DNA of 47,775 nucleotides, from positions 1 through 47,775 of the forward strand of contig JAJXTV010000029.1 of the NCBI GenBank assembly GCA_021783515.1, in the 5' to 3' direction. Origin of the DNA: Nitrospirota bacterium. Lineage in GTDB: Bacteria > Nitrospirota > Thermodesulfovibrionia > Thermodesulfovibrionales > UBA6898. This document shows positions 34,664 to 42,760 of this stretch, one piece after another (the first letter of the stretch is position 1; the number at the start of each line of letters is the position of its first letter). A program made the position numbers and the translations under genes. The notes beneath the pieces were generated by a model that was not told the origin of the DNA, made no database searches, and saw nothing but the letters and a program-made list of their open reading frames with translations.

Positions 34664-34795
34664 GTATCCGAATTGAATTACTGAAAGGGCGAAATGACGA
34701 CGAAACAGCATTTATTCTACTCGGCAAAACCGAGTACAAGACCCCGAAAGGTTATACCGCTCGTCACGGTGCCCGCCTTTCGGGGTTCTTTATTC
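34664..34795 (+). ncRNA. Candidate small RNA or leader RNA
   Basis: Transcription from the perfect promoter would give about 130 nt. The RNA has a small hairpin CTCGG-CAAAA-CCGAG (34720-34734) and a large terminator-like stem CCCCGAAAGG/CCTTTCGGGG (34742-34751 with 34776-34785) followed by TTCTTTATT. A 39-codon frame (34694-34813, MTTKQHLFYSAKPS) with a weak ribosome-binding site covers the same stretch, so a leader peptide is an alternative. It lies just upstream of the replication gene, where copy-control RNAs often are. Confidence 0.4.
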
Positions 34796-34857
34796 TCTAC
34801 GAAAGGGCGGTGAATGGCGAGATAAAAAAACCGTGACATAGTCGGGGGACGGCATGA

Positions 34858-34988
34858 GTGAGGGCCGTTCAAATCAAACTTTACCTTACGCCTTCGGGCG
34901 AGAGGGTGAACCCGCTTAAATATCAGCCCGTCCAGGAGTTCCCAGGCTCCCAGGTGTTTGAAACTGATACACAGTTCGCCGTGTATCA
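34858..34988 (+). pseudogene. Out-of-frame N-terminal part of the primase gene
   Basis: Starting at GTG with GGGGGA upstream, the frame reads VRAVQIKLYLTPSGERVN and continues to FETDTQFAVYQ, good protein-like sequence. At 34981-34996 the octamer GTGTATCA is present twice. Removing one copy joins this frame exactly to the primase frame (FAVYQDTNTHKT). The 5' part therefore looks like the true N-terminus, disconnected by an 8-bp duplication. Confidence 0.55.
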
Positions 34989-34996
34989 GTGTATCA
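34981..34996 (+). repeat. 8-bp tandem duplication GTGTATCA x2
   Basis: Two adjacent identical octamers. Eight is not a multiple of three, so the duplication shifts the frame between the two halves of the primase gene. Confidence 0.9.
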
Positions 34997-36125
34997 AGAC
35001 ACCAACACCCACAAGACACAGTATATATCACAGTTTCACCCATCGGAATATAGAAGCACTTTCTTTGTCGCTCAACGGGTTCTGTTGTATTCCACACCTG
35101 TCAAGGACTACACGGAATTTTTACCGCCAACCCGTTTCAGGAAATCGCTGAATATCGGAGACTATACTCACTTCACGCCTAACACTTATAACTGGAGAGC
35201 AAGGACCCACGCTATGGCGTTTCTTCGGGTTGTCCGGTTCCTTGTCGTAGATGTTGACACAGACGATAAGACAGGATATCTCCGGTTCCTTTCAGCCATA
35301 CTGCACGAGATAGGGATAATGCCGTCTCATATCACTGAGACCGTCAAGGGCTTTCATATAGTGTTCACTCTTTTGTATCCGTGCAAATCCGACAAGTTCG
35401 GCATGGCCGAAGAGACGCAGGCCCGGCTTATTGAATGTCTGGGTGGAGACCCATCCCAGCCACGGTTGAATATCCTAACTCGGTTGCCCGAAGAACCGAC
35501 GAACATATTCCATTCAGACCCGAACTTGAAAATCTCCTGCGGTGCCGTGCTGAAATCGTTAAAAAGAAAAACAGCATCATCCGGGCTCGCAGAACCACTC
35601 AGGTGCTCCGAACATGGCCCAGTCCTTATGAAGTCTATTGAGCCGTTTCAGAACGGGGTCCGCAACTGGTCTATCTATCATCTCTCTCGTATCTGTAAGC
35701 AATACCGGCGGGATATCTCCTGGAGCACAAACCTGATGGAGACCCTTTCACCTGACACGCCGTCCAGGGAACTGCAGGACACCGTCAGGAGTGCATACAG
35801 ATGCAAATACTATGTTTCAAATGCTACGATTCAGCGGTTCTGTCTCGGAAACTCTGTTAGCGACACAGCGAGGCGTTACGGCATCTCTCAGTTTAACCCC
35901 TATGAGAGAAAACTAACGGATGAGGAGCTGGACCAGCTCAGAAGAAAGAACCTTTTATCCCTGAACGACGGGAGGCAAACCCGGACCATGGAGATATTGA
36001 GACAGGCGGTCCGGGAGCTGGAGGAACAGGGGAGCCCGGTTACCAGGACCAAACTCCACAAAGTAACCGGTATCCATCATAAGACCATTGAGAAATATAG
36101 AGGCATCATATGGGATTTGGACTAA
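34989..36125 (+). CDS. Primase-like replication protein of the element
   Basis: This is a 378-residue protein in its present frame. The segment FLVVDVDTDD followed by ITETVKGFHIVFTL resembles the catalytic DxD and substrate strand of archaeo-eukaryotic-type primases found in plasmid and phage-satellite Rep proteins. The C-terminal EQGSPVTRTKLHKVTGIHHK is a winged helix-turn-helix, possibly for origin binding. The GTG at 34989 lies in the duplicated octamer and has no real Shine-Dalgarno, so the full-length form probably began at 34858 and was about 419 residues. Whether the present gene is expressed is uncertain. Confidence 0.6.
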   Translation: MYQDTNTHKTQYISQFHPSEYRSTFFVAQRVLLYSTPVKDYTEFLPPTRFRKSLNIGDYTHFTPNTYNWRARTHAMAFLRVVRFLVVDVDTDDKTGYLRFLSAILHEIGIMPSHITETVKGFHIVFTLLYPCKSDKFGMAEETQARLIECLGGDPSQPRLNILTRLPEEPTNIFHSDPNLKISCGAVLKSLKRKTASSGLAEPLRCSEHGPVLMKSIEPFQNGVRNWSIYHLSRICKQYRRDISWSTNLMETLSPDTPSRELQDTVRSAYRCKYYVSNATIQRFCLGNSVSDTARRYGISQFNPYERKLTDEELDQLRRKNLLSLNDGRQTRTMEILRQAVRELEEQGSPVTRTKLHKVTGIHHKTIEKYRGIIWDLD

Positions 36126-36433
36126 AAAAGGGGGAGTGCACACGGAATTTCTATTTAGCAGAATATGCACCCCTACGGGAGGCCTCCGAGCCCTGTCGGG
36201 AGCCTCGCCGGAGCCCAGGAGGAAAGTCTGCCAGCACCGAATCAGGACGGCTGCCGTGCTGGGGAATCTTTCTCCCCGTAACTCAAAGTTTTCTTGTCCG
36301 AGGGAGCCGGAGGCGACCGAGGAAAGGGGGGCGGGGGGGGAGGGAGAGCAGGACCCCGGCGGAATCACTTGCCGGGGAAACCTTCCCCATGCGTGGGAAG
36401 GCGAGAAAGAAAAAGGAGGAGGAACTAAAGAAG
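36126..36433 (+). other. G-rich structured non-coding region
   Basis: No gene is supported. CCAGCAC...GTGCTGG (7-bp stem), CCGGC...GCCGG, and a G-tract run G6-C-G8-A-G3 at 36326-36344 (potential G-quadruplex) are present. The purine-rich GAGGAAAG stretch recalls a conserved RNase P motif, but I see no full RNase P fold. Confidence 0.35.
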
Positions 36434-36535
36434 ATGGCAAGTTTGACACCTGAAAACTGTTGCGACTGCAAACTTGTTGTGCCTGCAAACGGCTATGTCC
36501 CGCAATGCGGACATGGCGAAAAGGGAGAGCAGTAA
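36434..36535 (+). CDS. 33-residue Cys-rich mini-protein
   Basis: MASLTPENCCDCKLVVPANG, then YVPQCGHGEKGEQ. Cysteines 9, 10 and 12 plus C26 and H28 could hold one zinc ion. AAAAGGAGGAGG lies upstream, a strong though slightly distant ribosome-binding site. The 3' end overlaps the excisionase-like gene. Longer in-frame extension upstream is open but low-complexity, so the short form is preferred. Confidence 0.45.
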   Translation: MASLTPENCCDCKLVVPANGYVPQCGHGEKGEQ

Positions 36536-36863
36536 AAGGGAGCAGGAGCCGACAACATGGCTGGCATACCAGATGGATTCCGGCGCAGTCGTAGACCAGG
36601 GGATACTCACACCGGCGGGGATTCAGCAGCTTTTGACGGCCGCCGAGATTGCGGCCATGCTCGGGGTGGCCGTCAAAACCGTCTTGAGCTGGGCCGAGCT
36701 TGGGAAAATTCCGCATTACAAATTTGGGGGCGGCCGCAAGGCTCCCGTCCGTTTTAGCCTTCCGGAAATTTCTGCATGGATGCAGACCTGGAAAAAAGGG
36801 CCGGAAAGTGGGTACCATACAACCGCTGAAACCGTTGCCGGTGCCCGGAAAGGGGGTAAGTAG
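36513..36863 (+). CDS. Excisionase-like DNA-binding protein (HTH_17 / MerR-type)
   Basis: The 116-residue protein has LLTAAEIAAMLGVAVKTVLS then WAELGKIPHYKFGGGRKAP and VRFSLPEISAWMQTW, the helix-turn-helix and wing of excisionase-type proteins that read 'x-Y-K-h-G'. Such proteins steer the integrase to excision. The integrase gene starts 2 bases after the stop, so both are translated together. The start is uncertain (36474, 36513 and 36573 are possible). Confidence 0.75.
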   Translation: MAKRESSKREQEPTTWLAYQMDSGAVVDQGILTPAGIQQLLTAAEIAAMLGVAVKTVLSWAELGKIPHYKFGGGRKAPVRFSLPEISAWMQTWKKGPESGYHTTAETVAGARKGGK

Positions 36864-36865
36864 AA

Positions 36866-37888
36866 ATGGGCATCTATTTAAAAGGCTATACCTATTGGAT
36901 GATAAAACAGTTTAAGGGGAAGCGCGTCGAGGAAAGTTTGCATACCAAGAAACGGCGGGAAGCGGAAGAGCGGTATTCAAAGCGTGTTGCCGACATAATC
37001 GACGGCTCTTTCTTCGAAAAACGGAAAGCGGCGACCAAAACATTCAGGGAAATGACGGAAAAATATTTAAAGAAGTATCACAGAATCCGGGACGAGCACA
37101 CAGTCAAGAAACTCTTGCCTAGTTTCGGAAAACTTACGCTTGCCGAAATTACGACGGAATTGATTTCTGATTACAAGGACGAGAGGGAACTAACCGTGAA
37201 ACCCGCTACCGTCTATCAGGAACTTTCCCTCATGCGTCGCATGTGGAATGTAGCCCGCAAGGAGTGGAAATGGACCCGCGATAATCCGGCTGCCGATTTA
37301 TCATTTTCTGTCGGTAACAGCAATGCCCGTGATAGGTGGTTGTCCGTCGAAGAGGAAAGGTCATTGCTGGAAAAGGCTACTAACCCGGCGTGGCTCCGGT
37401 CGTTGATTGTTACGGCGTTGCATACGGGAATGAGACGGGGGGAAATACTGGCACTGGAGTGGAAGGACATCGACTTTACACGCCGGTTGTTAACGGTCCA
37501 CCGTTCCAAAAACGGGGAAAAACGCTCGATACCGCTTTCACAAACGCTGACCGATACGCTCAGAGCTATTAAGGTCCGGAATATCTCAGGCAGAGTTTTC
37601 CCGCTTGCTCCTCGCAGTTTGCGGGTTGCTTTTGATGCGACCCTGGAAAAGGCGGATATTAAAGACTTTCATTTCCATGACCTCCGCCACACCTTCGCAA
37701 CCAGGCTTGTTCAGGCCGGCGTAGACCTGTATCGGGTCAAGGAACTCTTGGGGCATAAAACTATAGCAATGACGATGCGGTATGCGCACCACTACCCGGA
37801 GAGCTTGAGGACAAGTGTCGAGGTCCTGGACAAGAACTACGACAATTCTACGACAGCGGAGAAAATCGCGGGTGGACAAAAAGCGTAA
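36866..37888 (+). CDS. int: Tyrosine recombinase / integrase
   Basis: This 340-residue phage-type integrase has an N-terminal arm-binding part (residues 1-55), a SAM-like core-binding domain (about 55-145), and a catalytic domain with the complete set: R in TGMRRGEILAL, K in HRSKNGEKR, H-x-x-R in HDLRHTFA, H in LLGHKTIAM and Y in MRYAHHYPE. It ends 23 bp before tRNA-Leu, in the same direction, so tRNA-Leu is its likely target. The position on the 5' side of the tRNA is unusual, since integrases usually sit beyond the tRNA 3' end. Confidence 0.92.
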   Translation: MGIYLKGYTYWMIKQFKGKRVEESLHTKKRREAEERYSKRVADIIDGSFFEKRKAATKTFREMTEKYLKKYHRIRDEHTVKKLLPSFGKLTLAEITTELISDYKDERELTVKPATVYQELSLMRRMWNVARKEWKWTRDNPAADLSFSVGNSNARDRWLSVEEERSLLEKATNPAWLRSLIVTALHTGMRRGEILALEWKDIDFTRRLLTVHRSKNGEKRSIPLSQTLTDTLRAIKVRNISGRVFPLAPRSLRVAFDATLEKADIKDFHFHDLRHTFATRLVQAGVDLYRVKELLGHKTIAMTMRYAHHYPESLRTSVEVLDKNYDNSTTAEKIAGGQKA

Positions 37889-37902
37889 TTCTCTTTTATT
37901 AT
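37873..37902 (+). promoter_or_regulatory. Putative promoter of tRNA-Leu, inside the integrase gene end
   Basis: TGGACA (37873-37878), 18-bp spacer, TATTAT (37897-37902), about 10 bp before the tRNA. The -35 lies within the integrase coding sequence. Confidence 0.5.
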
Positions 37903-37911
37903 TAACAACAT

Positions 37912-37996
37912 GCGAGAGTGGCGGAACTGGCAGACGCGCTGGACTTAGGATCCAGTGGAGAAATCCGTAGGGGTTCAACTCCCCTCTCTCGCACCA
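37912..37996 (+). tRNA. tRNA-Leu (anticodon UAG)
   Basis: This is an 85-nt class II tRNA with acceptor GCGAGAG/CTCTCGC, anticodon loop CTTAGGA (UAG, codon CUA), variable arm TGGAGAAATCCGT, T-loop TTCAACT and encoded CCA. Its last 37 bases are repeated at 46535-46571. Confidence 0.96.
37960..37996 (+). repeat. Attachment site repeat, left copy (inside tRNA-Leu)
   Basis: A 37-bp perfect direct repeat, from GAAATCCGTAGG to CTCTCGCACCA, covering the variable arm, T-arm and 3' end of tRNA-Leu. Confidence 0.93.
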
Positions 37997-38100
37997 CTTT
38001 AAAATCAACAGGTTGCGAGTTTTCCGGCCCATGTGTCAATTCCTCAGTCTTGCTTCCGCAGCTTCCGTGGCGGTGTATAGCAGCAGTTGAACACCATCAT

Positions 38101-40524
38101 TCATGCCGACGCCTCCGGCTGATAGAGATACTTCTGAAATCCCGCAAAGACCTGTCCTATTTCTTCAGGCTTTCCGAGGTCGGCAACGGCGTCAGAAATT
38201 GAGTCATGATATTTAAGCCTCAATAGTTGAGTCAGTTTGCTCTGGTCCAGCTCCTCCACCCCAAGGTTAACGTAGTGAGCAAGAACAAAGCTCAAGAAAG
38301 TTTCCTGCTTTGTGTTGTAATTCTGAGAGATTACTGCAGCAGCTCTCTGTGCCCGTTCGCTGCGGGTTAACGGCGGCATTGCATAGGCAACGTAAGCCAA
38401 CACGTCGAAGAGGTCGCTTTTTTCGGCATCGATGATCTTCTGCATCTCGGCGAGTTGATCATGGCCGAACCCCTTTTCAGTAAGTCCCTCCAGCAGTTTC
38501 CTGCGGGTTTCCGGTCGGCTCCACAGGGTACGCAGTTCTTCTTCATCTTTGAAGAATTCCGGCAGCTTCCCAAACAGCAGTTCCATAAACTGCTGAGCCG
38601 ACATAGGGGTCCCGTCATGCCAGAAGGTCGTTACTACCATATGCTGAATTGTGCGTTCCTTGCCATCCGCCAGCTTTATCTTTGCCTTGCACTTGCAGGG
38701 GCGCTGAAAGCAGTAAGGACAGGGACACTCGCAGGGACGCTTCCCACATTCGGGACAGGTTTCCTTCTCACAGACGCACGGCAGCAGCCCGCATACCCTG
38801 CAGGGCCCCTTTTTGCATTCACAGGGATATGCGTTGCACTTTTTGCAGGGTTCAGGCTCCATCGGTTCACCGTCCCATTCGGAATCGCTGAAATGATGAT
38901 GCGCCTCCACGAAGTCATAGATGGTAAAGTAGGCCTTGCCTTCGTATAGCCTCGTACCCCTTCCGATGATCTGCTTGAACTCTATCATCGAGTTGATCGG
39001 CCTCAGCAGCACAACATTTCTTATATTGCGCGCGTCAACGCCCGTCGAGAGTTTCTGCGATGTTGTAAGCACTGTCGGGATCGTCTTTTCATTGTCCTGG
39101 AAATCACGCAGGTGCTGCTCGCCCAGGCCCCCGTCATCGGCAGTAACACGGTGGCAGTAATTCGGGTCGCTGCTTGATTTCATTTGATTGATCAGGTCCC
39201 TGATGACCAGCGCATGGGCCTGGTTGGCACAGAAGACCAGGGTTTTTTCTCTCTGGTCGAAGAGCGCCATGAAAATCTCTACCCTTTTCTTCTCCCTCTC
39301 CCCGATCTCGATGATTCTGTTGAAGTCCGGCTCTTCGTAGACCCTGCCTACTTCGATTCTGCCTTCTATGACCTTATCGTCGGGGGTGAATATATATTCA
39401 TCCAAAGTTGTAGAAATCTGCCTCACCCTAAACGGCGTCAGAAAGCCGTCATTGATGCCGTCTTTAAGGGAATAGATGTATACCGGCTCGCCGAAATACA
39501 GGTAAGTGTCGGCGTTGTCTTTCCGCTTAGGGGTTGCCGTTAGGCCGAGTTGGACAGCCGGTGAGAAGTAATCCATGATGGCGCGCCAGTTACTTTCGTC
39601 ATTGGCCCCGCCCCTGTGACATTCGTCGATGATGATGAAGTCAAAGAAGTCCGGGGGGTAGTCGCCAAAATAGGGAGTATCTCCATAGCCGCTCATGAAG
39701 GTCTGAAAGATCGTAAAGAAAATGCTGCCGTTAGTCGGCACTCTCCCCCTACGCCGTATTGAGTCTGGAGCGATCCGCACCATCGCATCTTCCGGGAAGG
39801 CGGAAAAGGCGTTATATGCCTGATCGGCAAGTATGTTGCGGTCTGCAAGAAACAAGATGCGCGGACGGCGCATTGGTTCACCATCCTTCTTCCAGTCGGC
39901 CAGGTTCCAGCGGCTGTGGAAGAGCTTCCATGCGATCTGAAAGGCTATGAAGGTCTTGCCGGTGCCTGTCGCCAGTGTCAGCAGGATGCGCGGCTTATTG
40001 TCGGCGATTGCCTCCAGGACGCGTTCAATTGCAATGTCCTGATAATAGCGGCCCTGAAAGTATCCGCCCCTGTCTTCGAAAGGAACTGTCGCGAAGCGGT
40101 CGCGCCAGATGTTTTTTTGGGGAAATGTGAGCGCCCAAAGTTCCTCAGGCGCAGGAAAACGAGGTATTTCTCCTTCGGGCGCACAGGAGGATTGGGAATC
40201 AGGGGACATATCGATTTGGTAGATGCCCTGCCCATTGGTTGCATAGGTGAAGCGGACTGCGAGTTTCCCGGCGTAGTTCTTCGCCTGTGCAACGCCCTCC
40301 GTCAGCTCTTCGTCCCAGGCCTTTGCTTCAATAATTGCAAGCTTTGTGTTGCGATACTCAAGAACATAATCGGCCGTCAGAGGTTTACCGCGCCTGCCGG
40401 AGCCTTCCAGCCTGCCGAGGGTTATGGGATACTCCCGCCTGATGCGGCTGCCTTCGACCACGCCCCAGCCTGCTACCCTCAGGGCGGGATCAATATGGTC
40501 GGCCCTGGTTTCGGCCTCGTTCAT
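38101..40524 (-). CDS. hsdR: Type I restriction enzyme, R (motor/nuclease) subunit
   Basis: The 807-residue subunit has an N-terminal PD-(D/E)xK nuclease (D52 and IIEAK, residues 64-68). The helicase motor follows with Walker A ATGTGKT (185-191), DECH (300-303) and QIIGRGTRL (518-526). Residues 560-612 hold four repeats of C-x2-C-x4-C-x-C (16 cysteines), probably zinc sites. A C-terminal domain of EcoEI type starts KIKLADGKERTIQH. It translocates DNA and cuts unmethylated invaders. The family norm is 780-1100, so this is a compact form. Its start overlaps the Fic gene (ATGA). The catalytic residues are intact. Confidence 0.92.
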   Translation of the reverse strand: MNEAETRADHIDPALRVAGWGVVEGSRIRREYPITLGRLEGSGRRGKPLTADYVLEYRNTKLAIIEAKAWDEELTEGVAQAKNYAGKLAVRFTYATNGQGIYQIDMSPDSQSSCAPEGEIPRFPAPEELWALTFPQKNIWRDRFATVPFEDRGGYFQGRYYQDIAIERVLEAIADNKPRILLTLATGTGKTFIAFQIAWKLFHSRWNLADWKKDGEPMRRPRILFLADRNILADQAYNAFSAFPEDAMVRIAPDSIRRRGRVPTNGSIFFTIFQTFMSGYGDTPYFGDYPPDFFDFIIIDECHRGGANDESNWRAIMDYFSPAVQLGLTATPKRKDNADTYLYFGEPVYIYSLKDGINDGFLTPFRVRQISTTLDEYIFTPDDKVIEGRIEVGRVYEEPDFNRIIEIGEREKKRVEIFMALFDQREKTLVFCANQAHALVIRDLINQMKSSSDPNYCHRVTADDGGLGEQHLRDFQDNEKTIPTVLTTSQKLSTGVDARNIRNVVLLRPINSMIEFKQIIGRGTRLYEGKAYFTIYDFVEAHHHFSDSEWDGEPMEPEPCKKCNAYPCECKKGPCRVCGLLPCVCEKETCPECGKRPCECPCPYCFQRPCKCKAKIKLADGKERTIQHMVVTTFWHDGTPMSAQQFMELLFGKLPEFFKDEEELRTLWSRPETRRKLLEGLTEKGFGHDQLAEMQKIIDAEKSDLFDVLAYVAYAMPPLTRSERAQRAAAVISQNYNTKQETFLSFVLAHYVNLGVEELDQSKLTQLLRLKYHDSISDAVADLGKPEEIGQVFAGFQKYLYQPEASA

Positions 40525-41534
40525 ACGTTGCCTCCGTGCGCCAGCATATTCATGATAAGACGGACCATCGTGCCTTTGTTCTCAGGCGCGGACTCTGCAA
40601 CCAGCAGGGCCAGCGCCGCAAGTCCGATGTCGTTTATAACCGTGTTGCCCGCAGCATCCAGCAGACGGCCGTTTCGGTTGAGGAAATCGACAAACAAAAA
40701 AGCGCCGCTTCGTTTGTTGCCGTCAGCAAAGGGGTGGTTCTTAATAACAAAATAGAGCAGGTGCGCTGCCTTGGCCTCTATACTCGGGTAGGCAGGTTCT
40801 CCAAATACAGTCTGATCCAGATTGCCGAGGATTGAGGAAAGTCCGTCTCCGCGAGATTGCGCAAACAGATCGGATGCCTCTCCGCGTGACATAAGGTCGG
40901 CCTTGAGTTGGGCAAGGGCCGCTTGAGCTTCGCGCAGGGTGGGCAGCATACCGCCTGCTGTTGTCTTGGGTTCTGTCAGCAGGCCCTCGTCATACCGCTG
41001 AAGCAGCAAAAAAGTCTGGGCATAGCGGGTGACGATGTCCACCAGTCCGCGGCCTGCATCCGTCTGCAATTCCGGGCTTTGCGCCGCCTTTTGCACCAGG
41101 AGCAACGCGGCTTCCAGTTCTCGGGCATTGGCCTCGAAGCGTTGGCGATTCAGGGTGTAGCCCTTGGTGAGATGTTCGCGCAGAATCCGGGTGGCCCATT
41201 GACGAAACTGCACGGCCCGCTTTGAACTGACCCGATACCCAACAGACAGGATCGCATCAAGATTGTAATGTTTAAGTGTTCTCTGTACCTTGCGTTGTCC
41301 CTCAGTTTGAACTGCTAAGAAATCCTTAGCAGTTGCCTCTTCTGTTAATTCCTCGTCTTTGAAGATATTTTTCAGGTGCATCAGCACGTTTTCCGGCGTA
41401 GTGCCAAACAGCAGACCGATCTGTTTTTGCGTAAGCCAGACTGTGTCTTTATACATCCTAACTTCCACACTGCCATCTTCAGACCGATAAATCGTAATCT
41501 CTATCATGTCATTTCCATTATTTTGTAAGTTCAT
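40521..41534 (-). CDS. RhuM-Fic fusion protein in the RM operon
   Basis: This 337-residue protein has an N-terminal RhuM-like domain (IEITIYRSEDGSVEVRMYKD, VWLTQKQIGLLFGTT, LKHYNLDAILSVGYRV) and a C-terminal Fic/Doc domain with the motif HPFADGNKRSGAF (H267-R275). Doc-like Fic proteins add phosphate or AMP to target proteins. The motif's Lys instead of Gly in GNxR is Doc-like. Such genes are often found between hsdS and hsdR, role unknown. Start overlaps the hsdS stop (ATGA). It may start at the ATG at 41507 instead. Confidence 0.88.
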   Translation of the reverse strand: MNLQNNGNDMIEITIYRSEDGSVEVRMYKDTVWLTQKQIGLLFGTTPENVLMHLKNIFKDEELTEEATAKDFLAVQTEGQRKVQRTLKHYNLDAILSVGYRVSSKRAVQFRQWATRILREHLTKGYTLNRQRFEANARELEAALLLVQKAAQSPELQTDAGRGLVDIVTRYAQTFLLLQRYDEGLLTEPKTTAGGMLPTLREAQAALAQLKADLMSRGEASDLFAQSRGDGLSSILGNLDQTVFGEPAYPSIEAKAAHLLYFVIKNHPFADGNKRSGAFLFVDFLNRNGRLLDAAGNTVINDIGLAALALLVAESAPENKGTMVRLIMNMLAHGGNV

Positions 41535-42760
41535 AATGCCCCCCGGAATGCATCGTGCAGCATAGATTTTTTCAGCTCATCCAGCGCGGCGAGCTTTTGC
41601 TTGTAGATGGATTCGAGGCGTTGGGTTTCGGTCTCGAGCTCTCTAACACTGGCTACTATTTCGCGTTGTTCCTCTAATGTATTTGGCACCCGGATTTCAA
41701 AATTAATGAGAGTTTTAATTGGCAATTGAGGTTGCGCAGCCCCAGATACATGACGGGCCATTTGACCCTTCATGATACCAGATCGAAAAACCTCAAAAAG
41801 AAATGCAGGTAAAAGTTTTCCTGTGTTTGGCCTAAAAATAAGCATTCCTGAATTGATACGAATGTTTTCAAATTCAATACGTTCATCGAAAAGCGCAACG
41901 TTGCCGATGGTGCCGCGTGTAGTAAGAATAACGTCCTGGCGCTGCAGCTTGCCCTTTCGCAAAACTTTATCTTTTTCCTCTGAAATGAACATTGTGGTGT
42001 CGAAATTGAACCCATCAGGACGTACATTTTTTGTGTTGAGGAAAAGACAATACCCAGCATCCGAAAACTCTTCTTTGCTGGGATAATTATTGCCTCTATC
42101 GCCGTCAATTATTTTTAAAATAGAAGTGTCGCCCAATTTCTTCTCCACCCACCCCGCACCCTTCTGAGTAAAGACGGCCTGCAGATGGCTTTCGAAGATG
42201 GCGCGGGCGTTTTGAAGGTTCTTTTCTGCGTTGGCTTTGGCGGTGGCGATGCCATCAAACGCTTCGTCGAGTATGCGGACTATGCGCTGTTGTTCGGGGA
42301 GAGGGGGAATTGGGATTTCTATGCCCTTTATTAGAATCATGTTTAGCCCGCGACGATCGTTGCCGCTATCACCAGTCAGTTGCCGAATTTCTTGATAGCG
42401 ACCGTGAAGGTTGGCGTAAAGAAATTCAGGCATCAATTTATCTGGATCGTTCGGGCAAATGCTGACCAAAGATTGATTGCATGTAGCCTGCGTTCGCAGC
42501 AGCGCAACCGTTCCGCGCGTCTTGCCTTGCCCGTTAAGTGCAATCATAACGGAATTGACTGGCAGAAATTTTGTGTTCGAATTTCTCATGCCATCCTTGG
42601 TGATGCGGCCTTCGCAGTCGAAAATTTCTCCTCGGTGAATATCGCCCGAAACTAGCCACTTGATTTCTCCACCAAAGTATTCGGGCTTTGATTTACTCGG
42701 CGTACCGCCAGTCATTAACTGGCATACGTCGCCAATTTTTCTCTTTGGCCACTCTTTCAT
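41531..42760 (-). CDS. hsdS: Type I restriction-modification specificity subunit
   Basis: The 409-residue subunit has two target recognition domains (about 1-150 and 205-360). Each is followed by a long conserved helix: IPPLPEQQRIVRILDEAFDG, then a coiled-coil to residue 195, and TLEEQREIVASVRELETETQ at the end. The two helices set the spacing of the bipartite target. Both halves seem intact. It is translationally coupled to hsdM. Target sequence cannot be predicted by eye. Confidence 0.92.
   Translation of the reverse strand: MKEWPKRKIGDVCQLMTGGTPSKSKPEYFGGEIKWLVSGDIHRGEIFDCEGRITKDGMRNSNTKFLPVNSVMIALNGQGKTRGTVALLRTQATCNQSLVSICPNDPDKLMPEFLYANLHGRYQEIRQLTGDSGNDRRGLNMILIKGIEIPIPPLPEQQRIVRILDEAFDGIATAKANAEKNLQNARAIFESHLQAVFTQKGAGWVEKKLGDTSILKIIDGDRGNNYPSKEEFSDAGYCLFLNTKNVRPDGFNFDTTMFISEEKDKVLRKGKLQRQDVILTTRGTIGNVALFDERIEFENIRINSGMLIFRPNTGKLLPAFLFEVFRSGIMKGQMARHVSGAAQPQLPIKTLINFEIRVPNTLEEQREIVASVRELETETQRLESIYKQKLAALDELKKSMLHDAFRGAL

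Larger units (their letters stand above)
32120..37911 (+). mobile_element. Integrase/primase-bearing integrative element (limits uncertain)
   Basis: The segment is visibly AT-richer than the core. It holds small unknown proteins, an RHH regulator, a primase-like replication protein, an excisionase-like protein and a tyrosine integrase. The order rep-xis-int is typical of small integrative elements and phage satellites. The right limit is taken at tRNA-Leu and the left at the orphan tRNA half. Since these are different tRNAs, they do not form a direct att pair, and the true limits are open. Confidence 0.55.

Noticed and set aside
36195-36262. GAGGAAAGTC similar to a conserved RNase P RNA block
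   Set aside because: The other conserved RNase P blocks and the long pairing arms are missing, and an accessory element is an unlikely site.
32062-37923. 10-bp direct repeat GAGAGTGGCG at 32062-32071 and 37914-37923, possible ends of the integrase element
   Set aside because: Joining the two copies would not restore a correct tRNA-Leu 5' end, and the left copy is part of the variable arm of the orphan tRNA half. It is most likely chance.
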